A stretch of 64,000 nt of DNA from Mucilaginibacter terrae (GCF_031951985.1 NZ_JAVLVU010000001.1:1488001-1552000); one strand, 5' to 3'. Positions 9,500 to 18,941 are shown, numbered from the stretch's first letter. Translations and numbers: made by a program. The notes: generated by a model not told the origin, from the sequence alone.

Positions 9500-10165
9500 T
9501 TACTTACTGCTACCGTTACTAAGGTAGCAAACAATCAGGCCAATACCCGGCAATAATAATACGCTCAATCCAAACATTTTAGCAGTTAAAGCACCAGCTA
9601 AACAACCTAACAAAAAGCCACCTATAATTACACCTTGCTTGCGCAGGCTTTCTTTTGATAAGTTATCGTTAAAAGCCGAAGCTATTGAACTGCCTAAATC
9701 AAGTGATGCCTGGGTTACATTTCCCGTCATCATGGTAGTTGGGCCAAAGGTTTCTTTAGCATATAATTTACCAAAGGCATTTTGCAATCCCATAGCAAAA
9801 ACGGCCATCATTACCACCACATAGCTTAGCCAGTTAAGTCCGGGTATACGTAAAAACACTACCGATACCAGCCCACTCAGCAAAAGTATCATTCCTTCCA
9901 CTAAAAGTAATTTGTAAGGATTAGCCGTTTTCAACGCAATGCGCCCACCAACAATTACCGATATAATAAATACCGGAAATGTAAGCAGTTTGACCCAGGC
10001 CTGCAATTCGCTGCCTTTTATAAGCTGGTATGCAAATACAATAAAGTTACCTGTAACATGAGCCGAAAAAATGGAGCCGGCCGAAACAAATGTAACCGTA
10101 TCACAATAACCCGCCACTGCCGATAAAAGCAAGGAAACCATCCATATTTTATTTTGATTTTCCAT
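9500..10165 (-). CDS. DUF1275 (YoaK-like) membrane protein
   Basis: A 221-residue protein with about six membrane helices, no signal peptide, and the family's opening 'LLSAVAGYCDTVTFVSAGSIFSAHVTGN' pattern (aromatic/acidic first loop followed by HVTGN), later echoed by 'MTGNVTQASLDLG'. DUF1275 proteins are inner-membrane proteins of unknown transport or sensory role. The gene follows dps by 7 bases on the same strand and precedes the response regulator, so it belongs to the leftward run that begins at the YcaC-like gene. Nothing in it indicates a substrate. Confidence 0.83.
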   Translation of the reverse strand: MENQNKIWMVSLLLSAVAGYCDTVTFVSAGSIFSAHVTGNFIVFAYQLIKGSELQAWVKLLTFPVFIISVIVGGRIALKTANPYKLLLVEGMILLLSGLVSVVFLRIPGLNWLSYVVVMMAVFAMGLQNAFGKLYAKETFGPTTMMTGNVTQASLDLGSSIASAFNDNLSKESLRKQGVIIGGFLLGCLAGALTAKMFGLSVLLLPGIGLIVCYLSNGSSK

Positions 10166-10172
10166 AAACTTG

Positions 10173-10646
10173 TTACCTTAAGTGCGAACGCAGCATCCAG
10201 GCCATTTTCTCATGGTTTTCCATTAAACCGGTTACATAGTCACTTGTGCCCAAATCTTTCAATTCATTTGCAAAATAATTTATTTGTTCGCGCAAACGAA
10301 TGATCAGGCTTTCATGATCGTTAAGTAGTTCTTTAAAAAAGCCCTCGCCGCTGTTATTTTCATGCAATACCTCTGATAAGTGAGTAAGCGACAAGAAGCT
10401 TTTTAGGGTTGCAGGAGCATAATGCCCTAATGAACGAATGCGCTCGGCAACGCTGTCCATAATTTCGTCTAACTGCTCATATTGCGACTCAAAAAACAAG
10501 TGATTACTGTGAAAATTAGCTCCTTCCACATTCCAGTGTGCATTTCGGGTTTTGGTGTACAATACAAATTCATCTGCCAGGATACTATTCAAAGAATGTG
10601 CAACCTGTGCGAGATGTTCGGGTGTAATTCCAATGTTAGGTTTCAT
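10173..10646 (-). CDS. dps: Dps-family ferritin-like protein
   Basis: A 157-residue protein of standard Dps length. The ferroxidase ligands are in place: 'NAHWNVEG', then 'HLFFESQYEQLDEIMDSVAERIRSLG' with the His/Asp/Glu residues that form the inter-subunit iron site. Dps dodecamers oxidise Fe(II) with hydrogen peroxide, store the iron and protect DNA in stress or stationary phase. The lysine-rich N-terminal tail of E. coli Dps is lacking, so direct DNA binding is uncertain. Position between DoxX and DUF1275 genes with 7-11-base gaps implies one transcript and gives the operon an oxidative or general stress flavour. Confidence 0.92.
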   Translation of the reverse strand: MKPNIGITPEHLAQVAHSLNSILADEFVLYTKTRNAHWNVEGANFHSNHLFFESQYEQLDEIMDSVAERIRSLGHYAPATLKSFLSLTHLSEVLHENNSGEGFFKELLNDHESLIIRLREQINYFANELKDLGTSDYVTGLMENHEKMAWMLRSHLR

Positions 10647-10657
10647 AAGTTTTTATT

Positions 10658-11101
10658 TTAAAAGGTGAAAAAGTGATTTAATAAATAATGGTCGATAGAT
10701 AAAGTCCCGGCCCCGGTAACCAGTAAAAAGAGGAAACACAGGGTGTACATATAAGGAACATCGCGTACTTCAATCGAATCTTTACGATGAACCACAAAGT
10801 AACCAATGGCGGTAACTCCAATAACGGGTAGTATAACCAACCTTGTGGCAACGCCCAGCATTACCAAAAATGGCACAACCGTGTCTGAGAATGTGGCAAT
10901 TACCCCATTCAGTTTATCGGGTAAACCCAATGGGTTGGGTACATGTTCCTTTTCGCCATTTTGTAGCTTAAACTTTTTAAGGCCGTGCACTCTAAAAAGC
11001 TCGAGCGCCAGCAGACAGCGGAACAGCAGCATAGCCCAGTTATTTACAGTGCTGCCCAAATCGGAGTGTAGCACCAGAGTTACGATTTCGTTAAAATTCA
11101 T
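10658..11101 (-). CDS. DoxX-family membrane protein
   Basis: A 147-residue protein with four hydrophobic segments, consistent with DoxX/DoxD-like membrane proteins. The first segment includes 'WAMLLFRCLLALELFRVHGLKK', followed by a charged loop and a 'GVIATFSDTVVPFLVMLGVATRL' segment that resembles the DoxX core. Members have been tied to thiosulfate:quinone oxidation, redox stress complexes and quinone interaction, but most are uncharacterised. The gene lies 12 bases after the amidohydrolase reading frame and 11 bases before dps on the same strand. Confidence 0.8.
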   Translation of the reverse strand: MNFNEIVTLVLHSDLGSTVNNWAMLLFRCLLALELFRVHGLKKFKLQNGEKEHVPNPLGLPDKLNGVIATFSDTVVPFLVMLGVATRLVILPVIGVTAIGYFVVHRKDSIEVRDVPYMYTLCFLFLLVTGAGTLSIDHYLLNHFFTF

Positions 11102-11113
11102 AGCTATTGATTT

Positions 11114-13034
11114 TTAAAAGGCAAAACATGAACAACCAAGTGCGCCCCAAAATGCGGTGTAATTGTTAACCGGCACATTGCTCATACGTGCTGTGTTATG
11201 ATTATGCGCGTGCACATTGCAACTGCCAATACATTGATGAATTTGAGCTGCCATTAATAACTGGTTACGGGCACGTTCACCGGCCGATGAATTTAATTTA
11301 CGTTGAGCCGAGTCAGCAGGCTGTAGCTGCGAGCCCGGGTAATAGCCATTATAAATTTTAGTTGGTGACCAATCGGGCAAAATTGGTATAGTAGGCGGAG
11401 CAAGTGTTGAAAAATCGCCTTTGGCGTACACAATTTTACCGGCAACTATCGTTAATTCGGCTTCGATGTTTTTTACATCTTCGTCGGCAATTTCAAAATA
11501 GTCGCTGTTTAAAGCCGTTAAATCGGCCAGCATACCGGCTTTTATTTGTCCTTTTTTGTGCTGTTCATTACTAAACCAGGCACTGCCTTTAGTATACAAT
11601 TCCAGCGCAGTTTGGCGGCTAAGTTGGGTTTGTGCGTTGTAAATCTGCATCCCCCCTACTGTTTTACCAGCCGTAAGCCAGTACATACTAACCCAGGGAT
11701 TATAACTGCTCACCCGTGTAGCATCCGAACCAGCACCCACAGGAACACCGCTTTCTAACATACGCTTTACGGGCGGCGTACTTGCAGCGGCTTCGGCACC
11801 ATAGCGGTCGGCAAAGTACTCGCCCTGGTAAGCCATACGGCTTTGAATGGCTATACCGCCGCCCAATGCCTTTACGCGGTCAATATTTCGCTCGTCAATA
11901 GTTTCGGCATGGTCAAATATCCAGGGCAGGCCATCAAACGGAATATCGCGGTTTACCTTCTCAAACACATTCAAAAAACGGGTAATACTTTCGGTTATAG
12001 GTTGCATGTAAACGGAACGGCCATCGGTTGGCAACCAGCAGGCGCACCACGCGTTCCAATTCAGCCTCCATGTTTTCGGGCAGGTCGGGACGGGGTTGCA
12101 GAAAATCCTCAAAATCGGCAGCCGAGAAAACCAGCATCTCGCCTGCACCGTTGTGGCGGTACATATCATCACCCTGATACAGTTTTACTGATTTTGTCCA
12201 GTTGTCAAAATCTTCAAATTCATGTTTAGGCTGCTGGGTAAACAGGTTGTACGCAATACGAACCGTTAGCTGTCCGTTCTCGTTCAGCTCGTTCACCACC
12301 TTATAATCATCCGGAAAATTCTGAAAACCACCACCGGCATCAATTACGCTGGTAATACCAAAGCGGTTCAACTCCTTCATAAAATGACGGGTTGAGTTTA
12401 CCTGGTGCTCGTATGACAGCTTGGGACCTTTGGCCAAAGTTGAATATAGTATCATGGCATTAGGCGTGGCTATAATTAACCCGGTAGGTTCGCCGTTACT
12501 GTCCTTTTCAATATGGCCTCCCGGAGGAGCCGGTGTATCTTTGGTATAACCTACAGCACGTAAAGCAGCACCATTCATTAATGCACGATCGTACAGGTGT
12601 AATATAAATACGGGGGTATCTGGCGCTATGGCATTAATTTCTTCAAGAGTTGGCATACGGCGTTCGGCAAACTGGAACTCGCTCCATCCACCCACCACAC
12701 GCACCCATTGAGGCGATGGCGTACGATCTACCTGCTCTTTCAACATACGCAGGGCATCGGCCAGTGAAGGCACACCGTCCCAGCGTAGCTCAAGGTTATA
12801 GTTTAATCCGCCACGTATAAGGTGTGTATGCGAATCATTAATGCCAGGCACAACACGCTTCTTTTTCAGATCTATTACCTGTACGCCCTCAGCTTCGTAT
12901 TGCGAAATGATGGTTGTATCATCACCTACGGCTAAAAACTTACCATCGGCAATGGCTACAGCAGTGGCTTGCGGATTATCAGCGTCAACAGTATGTATTT
13001 TACCGTTGAACAAAATCATGTCTGCTTTTTTCAT
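11114..13034 (-). pseudogene. YtcJ-like amidohydrolase, interrupted by a +1 frameshift
   Basis: Two overlapping frames together make one amidohydrolase family 3 (YtcJ/imidazolonepropionase-like) protein of about 639 residues. The first part (13034 down to about 11995) holds 'ILFNGKIHTVD' and the metal motif 'NDSHTHLIRGG'. The second (to 11114) holds 'FDHAETID' and 'GAGSDATRVSSYNPW', which carry further metal-binding His and Asp residues. The break falls after 'PFRLHATYN': one extra C in the CC at 11993-11994 moves the frame, and deleting it restores 'ATYNESITRFLNVFEK'. No signal peptide is seen, so the enzyme would be cytoplasmic. The last 95 residues form an unusual tail rich in Cys and His ('QCIGSCNVHAHNHN', 'GCSCF'). 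The substrate class is N-acyl or cyclic amides, unspecified. Confidence 0.85.
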
Positions 13035-13042
13035 AACGATGT

Positions 13043-13762
13043 TTAATTTTTAGCACCAAGAAACTGTTTGATGGCATCGCCCGATGGGATGAAAAATGCC
13101 GGGCCTGCAAGCAGTGTTAATTTGGTAACCTTAGGTGCCGGAGCCGCATTTTTTGATTTGAGATAAAGTTCTGTCTGGTAAGCTTCCAACGCCCCCTTTA
13201 CCACATTTTGGGCAACAGGACCGGTTGGCGAATCAATACCGGCATCTTTTAAATCACTGGCATGTGAGTAGCTTTCTACGCCAAGCTTAATGGCTTCGCG
13301 CATACCTATGCGGCCAACATCGGTCATCAGGTCGGCGGTGAATTTATTGCGGTCGCCCAGGCCTATTAGTAATAGTTTTTTTGCGGGGATGGTACCTGCC
13401 GGCGGAGTAATTAATAAAGTTTCGTAAGCATGGCCTAAAAATTTGCCGTTTTTGCGCAGGTCGGTTATTAAACCATGCAGGGCTTCGTCAACATGCACCA
13501 TACCGTTCAAATTGCGCGGCAATGCAGGTGGCGAATTAAAAATATCACCCTCGGTATACTCAAACAAACAAACTATTTGCAACGGGGTTGGCTGTGCCGA
13601 TGGGCTTTGCACTTTGCCCTCAATGGTAATGCCGTTAACCTTACCCAATATAGCAGTTGTGTTAAGAGGCGTTAGTTTTACTGCATCGGTTTGGGCAAAG
13701 GTATGGCTGCCCATAAGCATTACAACTATGGCCAGTGCAATAAAATGATTTAATTTTTTCAT
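13043..13762 (-). CDS. Secreted protein with only the M17 peptidase N-terminal domain
   Basis: Start chosen at the ATG at 13762, which begins a clear signal peptide ('MKKLNHFIALAIVVMLMG', cleavage near 'SHTFAQ'); the longer open frame reaches into the porin gene. The mature 210 residues resemble the N-terminal macro-like domain of leucyl aminopeptidases (Peptidase_M17_N): 'LLLIGLGDRNKFTADLMTDVG' and 'VAQNVVKGALEAYQTELY'. The zinc-binding catalytic half of M17 enzymes is absent, so this is not a peptidase by itself. It may bind a ligand or partner in the periplasm. It sits 19 bases after the porin gene and 8 bases before the amidohydrolase. Confidence 0.72.
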   Translation of the reverse strand: MKKLNHFIALAIVVMLMGSHTFAQTDAVKLTPLNTTAILGKVNGITIEGKVQSPSAQPTPLQIVCLFEYTEGDIFNSPPALPRNLNGMVHVDEALHGLITDLRKNGKFLGHAYETLLITPPAGTIPAKKLLLIGLGDRNKFTADLMTDVGRIGMREAIKLGVESYSHASDLKDAGIDSPTGPVAQNVVKGALEAYQTELYLKSKNAAPAPKVTKLTLLAGPAFFIPSGDAIKQFLGAKN

Positions 13763-13781
13763 GGTTGGTATTTTAATAGAG

Positions 13782-15152
13782 TTAAAATTTGAAAGTAAAC
13801 TGCAGGTTATAAAACCAGGAATTATCAGACGGCTGCACAATGTCGGCAATGAAAGCCCCACGATTGAAGTATTGTGCGCCTCCGCTCAAGCTAAAAAATT
13901 TGCTAAACTGGTACTCCGAACTGAGCAGATAAGTTGTACCTATATATCGTTGCGATGATGTTGAACCCCCAGTATTAAAATTACCGCTGGGGTGATAAAT
14001 ACCATCTTGCAATGAATAGCGCCAGTTGTAAACCAGATCGGCCTGTAGTGCCCAGTTATCGCTCAAATTAATAGTGGCGTACGGATGCAGATCGATAAGG
14101 TTAGCCGGGCCAATCAACGGGTTAAAGCCAAAGTAACCACCTTTTGGATACAGCGGATTGAAGGTTTGCAGTTTGCCGTCGCCCTGTTTGCTATCGCCCG
14201 ATATGTAATCGTTACGCAAGTTAATGGTGGGTTTACCGGCAATATGATCAAAAACATATCCCATTTCAACAGCTGCCGTCCAGGCGTTAATGCGTCCTTT
14301 ACCAAACGTGCCGAACTGGTAAGCCGCTTCAAGATTATAAATAAATCCTCCCCCGCTTTTCCAATATCGCATAGCAACGGTGTGCCTTAGTTCATCGGCA
14401 GTACCTTCTTCAAAACGGGCATTGCGCCGTTGGTAACCCAGGTAATAGAAATCAAAATTGCCTCCACGCTGAATTATGAGCGAAGAATAAGCACCCCAAA
14501 GATTGGCTTGCTTAGTTGCCTTATTATCAAACACGCCGGGGTTAACGTTATCGGCCATCATAACAAAACCATCGGCCGTAAACCGGGGCGAATGGTACAT
14601 GGCTTTTGCACCGGTAAAGTATAGGCGCACGTTTGGCCCTTCTCTTACAGAAATCAATCGTCCGGCACCGTAATTAAGCTCCTGCCTGCCTACCCTAAAC
14701 GAAAGGCTGCTACTGCCTTTTTGCCAGGGCTTATACTCGGCAAAAAGGTTTTCCACTACCAGCTTATCTTCATCTACGGGTGATGGCCCGTACTTACTGC
14801 CATTTTCAAGGGCACTGTTCAATTGACTAAAAATCCTGAACCTATTGCCAATTTGCAGGTTAGCATGTACTGAATAGCGTTGCAAAAAAGAGTTATTATA
14901 ACCCTGCCCTTGTAACCAATTTTCGTTGTGACGGCCTACGTTCTCGTACCTCATCTCGCCGCCAATGGTAAGGTAAGTGTTACGGCTTTCAGATAGGGGG
15001 ATAAACTTTAAACCATGATAAAAGCCCTTGCTGCTATCGGCCTTTAAACTGCTGTAATCCTCATCAAACCGCATAAGTTTAAATGACTGGGCCAACAGCA
15101 AAGCAGGGAAAGCACTGATCAAGAGAACCGATAGGGCAAAGCGTTTTATCAT
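13782..15152 (-). CDS. Alginate-export-family outer-membrane porin
   Basis: About 456 residues from the ATG at 15152, which gives a standard signal peptide (cleavage near 'ALLLAQ'); a TTG at 15197 would add 15 residues that do not belong to it. The mature protein alternates short aromatic strands and ends 'FYNLQFTFKF', a C-terminal beta-strand ending in Phe typical of outer-membrane barrels. Features such as 'YLTIGGEMRYENVG', 'SFRVGRQELNYGAGRL' and 'YFTGAKAMYH' match the Alginate_exp family (AlgE-like 18-stranded channels), which also contains many specific small-solute porins. Its neighbours are soluble amide hydrolases, so uptake of a small amide or carboxylate is more likely than alginate secretion. 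Confidence 0.82.
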   Translation of the reverse strand: MIKRFALSVLLISAFPALLLAQSFKLMRFDEDYSSLKADSSKGFYHGLKFIPLSESRNTYLTIGGEMRYENVGRHNENWLQGQGYNNSFLQRYSVHANLQIGNRFRIFSQLNSALENGSKYGPSPVDEDKLVVENLFAEYKPWQKGSSSLSFRVGRQELNYGAGRLISVREGPNVRLYFTGAKAMYHSPRFTADGFVMMADNVNPGVFDNKATKQANLWGAYSSLIIQRGGNFDFYYLGYQRRNARFEEGTADELRHTVAMRYWKSGGGFIYNLEAAYQFGTFGKGRINAWTAAVEMGYVFDHIAGKPTINLRNDYISGDSKQGDGKLQTFNPLYPKGGYFGFNPLIGPANLIDLHPYATINLSDNWALQADLVYNWRYSLQDGIYHPSGNFNTGGSTSSQRYIGTTYLLSSEYQFSKFFSLSGGAQYFNRGAFIADIVQPSDNSWFYNLQFTFKF

Positions 15153-15197
15153 GGAAAGAAATGGATCGGATTTAAAATTTAAAAACGCAGTACTCAA

Positions 15198-15831
15198 TTA
15201 ATGACTAAACATTTTGTGTGCATATTGAATGCCTATGCCATATGCCCCGCCATGTTTTTTCATAAGGTCGGTTACGGCCTTGTAGGTATCCTGGCGGGCC
15301 CAATCGCGTTGTAACTCTAACAAGTATTGTGTAGAGGTAATTGGTTTTACGCCGCTGTGTACCATACGCTGCACCGCACGCTCATGTGCTTCAACGCTTA
15401 CGTCGCCGCAGGCATCGGTAATGGCATACACTTCATAACCCTCGCTCAAGGCCGACAATGCCGGACCAACAATACATACGCCTGTCCATAAACGCGGCCA
15501 GTACAATTTTCCTTTTACCTGTTGCAGTAATGGCTTTGTAGGCAGCTTCATCTTCCCAGGTGTTCATTGAAGTGCGGTCGATATAGTTTGAAGTAGCTTG
15601 CGGATAGTATTCTTCTATCTCAGGAAATACCGGGCCGCTGAATGACTCTTCGGCAACGGTAGTAACGATGGTAGGAACATTGAAGATTTTAGATGCGCCC
15701 GAAATTACGGCTACATTGGTACGTAACTCCGAAATTGCAATGCTTTTAGTTGCAAAGCTCATTTGGCCTTCAAAATCAATTAATACTAAAGTGTGGTTGT
15801 CGGGGGTAAGTAAGTCTGGTGATGGTTTCAT
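15198..15831 (-). pseudogene. YcaC-like isochorismatase-fold hydrolase, interrupted by a +1 frameshift
   Basis: Two overlapping frames together form one cysteine hydrolase of about 210 residues starting at the ATG at 15831. Catalytic Asp is in 'LVLIDFEGQM', Lys in 'GKRKIVLAA' and nucleophile Cys in 'LWTGVCIVGPALSAL', with 'ITDACGDVSVEAHERAVQRM' typical of the YcaC branch. The first frame ends in an unrelated tail after 'KIVLAA'. One extra T in the TTT that reads AAA at 15490-15492 on the plus strand explains the break. The family hydrolyses amides or enol-ether-like bonds; natural YcaC substrates are unknown. This is the first gene of the run, just behind the candidate -24 promoter. Confidence 0.85.
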
Positions 15832-15856
15832 AATATTGAATTTTTGAACATCAACA

Positions 15857-15872
15857 TCCATGAACAGTGCCA
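15857..15872 (-). promoter_or_regulatory. Candidate sigma-54 (-24/-12) promoter for the YcaC-amidohydrolase run
   Basis: On the minus strand TGGCAC (15867-15872) is a perfect -24 core. After five bases ATGGA (15857-15861) sits where TTGCA is expected, so the -12 GC is GG here. Transcription would start about 15 bases before the ATG at 15831. Divergence from a GAFTGA-type activator supports the reading. Confidence 0.45.
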
Positions 15873-15937
15873 CTCATGCAATATTCTGATATACAACAAC
15901 TTACAAAACAAACGAACATTTAAAAGTTATGATATAT

Positions 15938-15956
15938 CGTCAATTAACGATTGACG
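15938..15956. promoter_or_regulatory. Inverted repeat, candidate enhancer site for the sigma-54 activator
   Basis: CGTCAAT (15938-15944) and ATTGACG (15950-15956) are perfect 7-bp arms around TAACG. The repeat lies about 70 bases upstream of the candidate -24 element and about 30 bases upstream of the activator's own -7 box, a good position both for enhancer binding and for autoregulation. Confidence 0.5.
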
Positions 15957-15985
15957 GAATTTATTTTAGCCACTTACAAAAAAGA

Positions 15986-15993
15986 TATATTTG
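15986..15993 (+). promoter_or_regulatory. -7 element of the activator gene
   Basis: TATATTTG fits TAnnTTTG exactly, 53 bases before the ATG at 16047. A clear -33 TTTG is not present at the usual distance, which would suit an activated or autoregulated promoter. Confidence 0.45.
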
Positions 15994-16046
15994 TATATCA
16001 GCTAAAAAGCAAAAGCTATTAGTTTTTAATTCCATAATTTGTTACA

Positions 16047-17738
16047 ATGGGCGGCATTTCAGAAAAACTTAGCAATAAATCACACCGGCAGTTACCGGCT
16101 GCTGTATTAACCAGTAATTTGCAGGTAGCCCACCTTATTGATACATTTTTTAAAAGACTACAGCTGCTTTATTCCATTGAATATGCTGTTTTACTCGTTT
16201 ATGATGAACGGCAAACAATGGCTAACGAATGCTTCACTTCAACCTACGATTTGAATGAGGAAGTTTTTGTGAACGAAATAAATGCTCAACCAGCAACACT
16301 AACTAATCAGCAAAAAGTTATTGCAGGTTATTCTTTCCCGGTTTTGAAAACTGCGCAGGAATGGGTAGAGGAAACAGGCAAAAACCATAAACCGTTAAAC
16401 AGCCATTTATCTTACCCATACCATTGCTATATTCCCCTCGAAACCAACAATCATGTACTGGGCACATTTGAATTGCATAATTCCACAGAGTTTAGTACCG
16501 AATGCCTTGCATTTTGTTGTAGCGTAGCTGATTTAATTGCCGACATTATACAACATCAGCAAAATAACTACAATAGCAAAGTTGATCAATTACACCATGT
16601 GCAAGCCCCACCTGCTGTTTCAAACATAGAGCGCATTGAATCATTAGAAGACTTATTTGACATCGTTATAAAACTTTTACCAGCAACCAGCAATGCAGTA
16701 CGCAAACAATTTGACGAGTTAAAAAAGCGCGCTGAGCAATTGGATAATGCCACATTATACCAACCAGAAGAACCTACATTTGAATCAAGCTATCCCAATA
16801 TTATTGGCACAGCAACAGCCATGAAGCGCGTTTTTGGATTAATTGACCAGATTGCAAATTCTGATTCGACCGTGCTGATACTGGGCGAAACCGGCACCGG
16901 AAAGGAGCTGATCGCAAAAGCAGTTCACGAACATTCGGGCCGTAAAAACCATGCTATAATTAGCTTAAACTGTGCCGCTATACCTGCAAATTTGATTGAA
17001 AGCGAATTATTTGGCCATGAGAAGGGTGCTTTTACCGGAGCTACCGATAAACGTTTAGGCAAATTTGAACTGGCACAAAACGGCACCCTATTTTTAGATG
17101 AAGTAGGCGAAATTCCTCTTGACCTGCAGGTTAAACTATTACGTGCTTTGCAGGAAAAAGAGATTGAACGTGTTGGTGGCACCAGTACCATAAAATGCGA
17201 TGTAAGAGTAATTGCAGCAACCAACCGTAATCTGCAGCACGAAGTTGAGCAAGGTCGCTTCAGGCGCGATTTATATTTCAGGCTCAATGTAATTCCGGTT
17301 GAATTACCTGCCTTGCGTGAAAGAACGGAAGATATACCCTTACTGGCCGAATATTTTATAAATAAATATGCCAACAAAACCAACAAGCAGGTAACCGGCC
17401 TTACCAAAGGTGCCATAAGGCAATTGCGTAACTATACCTGGCCCGGTAATGTACGCGAGATGGAACACTTGATCGAGCGGCATGTACTACTCAGTAAAAA
17501 GCCCATCATAAGCGCTATTGATTTGCCGGTAGCAGAAACAGTTATGCCCGGTAGCAACGGTCATCTTAAAAAAATAAAAACCATTAATGAGAACGAACGC
17601 GACCACATTTTTGAGGTATTGCAGCTTTGTAATGGCCGGGTATCAGGACAGCATGGTGCGGCAAAATTATTAGGTGTTCCGGCAACTACCTTAAATTCAA
17701 AAATTAAAAAACTGGGTTTAAATAGAAAGCACTTTTAA
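16047..17738 (+). CDS. Sigma-54-dependent activator with GAF-like sensor
   Basis: A 563-residue protein: an N-terminal GAF-like sensory region (about 25-180), a linker with a helical stretch (200-245), the AAA+ sigma-54 activation module (Walker A 'GETGTGKE', 'GAFTGA', Walker B 'LFLDEVGE', '[10 protein letters not shown]') and a C-terminal HTH_8 ending '[12 protein letters not shown]'. There is no receiver domain, so a small molecule or partner probably controls it. It is transcribed away from the eight-gene run whose head lies 215 bases away, the classical arrangement for an activator and its target. Its AAA+ and HTH are closely similar to the regulator at 7505-9442; the two bracket the run and may form a paralogous pair. 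Confidence 0.92.
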   Translation: MGGISEKLSNKSHRQLPAAVLTSNLQVAHLIDTFFKRLQLLYSIEYAVLLVYDERQTMANECFTSTYDLNEEVFVNEINAQPATLTNQQKVIAGYSFPVLKTAQEWVEETGKNHKPLNSHLSYPYHCYIPLETNNHVLGTFELHNSTEFSTECLAFCCSVADLIADIIQHQQNNYNSKVDQLHHVQAPPAVSNIERIESLEDLFDIVIKLLPATSNAVRKQFDELKKRAEQLDNATLYQPEEPTFESSYPNIIGTATAMKRVFGLIDQIANSDSTVLILGETGTGKELIAKAVHEHSGRKNHAIISLNCAAIPANLIESELFGHEKGAFTGATDKRLGKFELAQNGTLFLDEVGEIPLDLQVKLLRALQEKEIERVGGTSTIKCDVRVIAATNRNLQHEVEQGRFRRDLYFRLNVIPVELPALRERTEDIPLLAEYFINKYANKTNKQVTGLTKGAIRQLRNYTWPGNVREMEHLIERHVLLSKKPIISAIDLPVAETVMPGSNGHLKKIKTINENERDHIFEVLQLCNGRVSGQHGAAKLLGVPATTLNSKIKKLGLNRKHF

Positions 17739-17884
17739 AAATCAGAGCTTTTTAAATTATTGTCGCAGTCAATTATTGTTATTATTGATAAAAAGCAACA
17801 ATTAGGCAATAGATGATTCTATGCGAAATGCGAGCCGCAAGCGCGTTGTGAATATGCGGTAAATTCGAAATTAAGTTGCGCTTA

Positions 17885-17920
17885 ACTAATAAGGGATTTA
17901 TTAAAAAATCCCTTATTAGT
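17885..17920. terminator. Bidirectional terminator between convergent genes
   Basis: ACTAATAAGGGATTT and AAATCCCTTATTAGT make a perfect 15-bp stem with a 6-base loop. It separates the rightward activator gene from the leftward phosphoesterase operon. The stem is flanked by A/T but not by a long T-run. Confidence 0.75.
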
Positions 17921-17964
17921 GGTTGGTGATGAATACCGCACCTGTAAGTAGCGTTTTAAATGAT

Positions 17965-18939
17965 TTACTTAGCAAGAGTGGTATTGTACAAAATATCTCC
18001 TTTGTAGTTTATCGCCTTAACAACTATCTTTTCATCACTTACCGAAAAATACATAAAACCATTTTCGGATGCCAGGAATTTACTGTACGGTGCATCGGGT
18101 GTTACCGGTGTTAACTCCGAGCCTGCTCCTGATATAAATTGGTGGGTTACGCCTGTGGGTTTGAGGTGCTGCAACGAATGGTCGTGCCCGGCCAGGTAAA
18201 TATCCACTTTATGGTCATCAAACACTTTGGTAAGGGCTTTACGTATGGTCACTGTATCATAATTTTGAATACGCGGCCCGGCGGTGTGATAAGGGTGATG
18301 CCCTACCACAATTTTCCATTTTACATCAGTTCCCGCTTCACTAAGGGTTTTATTGATCCAGGCTAATTGCTTTTCAGGGTGCTGGTCTTTGATATCGTAA
18401 ATAATGGGCTGGGTATCTATCATTACAAACAGCGCTTTGCCTTTATCCGAACCTAACGATACTTCTTTACTGTAATAACGCGAGGGCATGTTCCAGCGGC
18501 GGCTTACTTTTGAATAGCGTATCTGCGCATCGGGGTCGGCAGCATAATCATGGTTGCCTAAAACCGGGAACCAGTCAACCTGTAAAGAGTGCGCCGTGTA
18601 CACATTTTCGAATGAATAATGCCAGGCCGGGTCATGCTCGCTAATTACGCCTTTGGGGTAAATATTATCGCCTACAGATATAATGAAGTTATTAGGATTG
18701 GTTTTACCCCAATTACCCATTTGCCTGGCCACTTCAACCTGGTTATACTCGCCGTTACGGCCCCAATCGCCAATGGCCATAAAGTTAAGCGGGTAGCCAT
18801 TTGTTAAACCAGCCGCTGCCGAGAGGTCTTCACTTTCAATATAAGTAACCGGTGTTTCGGCTAAAGATTCGAGCGGGGCTATCAGCGATGCGCCTAAAGC
18901 TGTAAGGGTCGTATTCTTTACGAAATCTCTGCGTTTCAT
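17965..18939 (-). CDS. Exported metallophosphoesterase, tartrate-resistant acid phosphatase-like
   Basis: A 324-residue protein whose N terminus 'MKRRDFVKNTTLTALGASL' has a Tat-like twin-arginine and hydrophobic region. Dinuclear metal motifs of the purple/ACP5 acid phosphatase branch are all visible: 'MAIGDWGRNG', 'ISVGDNIYP', 'VLGNHDYAA', 'VVGHHPYHTAG' and 'LAGHDHSLQHL'. It should remove phosphate from monoesters in the periplasm. It is the last gene of the glycan-degrading operon, 2 bases after the preceding gene, and precedes the terminator at 17885. In that setting it could dephosphorylate an inositol phosphate or phosphosugar released by the glycosidases; this is inference. Confidence 0.87.
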   Translation of the reverse strand: MKRRDFVKNTTLTALGASLIAPLESLAETPVTYIESEDLSAAAGLTNGYPLNFMAIGDWGRNGEYNQVEVARQMGNWGKTNPNNFIISVGDNIYPKGVISEHDPAWHYSFENVYTAHSLQVDWFPVLGNHDYAADPDAQIRYSKVSRRWNMPSRYYSKEVSLGSDKGKALFVMIDTQPIIYDIKDQHPEKQLAWINKTLSEAGTDVKWKIVVGHHPYHTAGPRIQNYDTVTIRKALTKVFDDHKVDIYLAGHDHSLQHLKPTGVTHQFISGAGSELTPVTPDAPYSKFLASENGFMYFSVSDEKIVVKAINYKGDILYNTTLAK

Positions 18940-18941
18940 AA

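Noticed and set aside
16925..17416. 163-codon frame antisense to the sigma-54 AAA+ domain
   Set aside because: Shadow of a strongly conserved domain; a similar antisense frame appears over the AAA+ domain of the other regulator.
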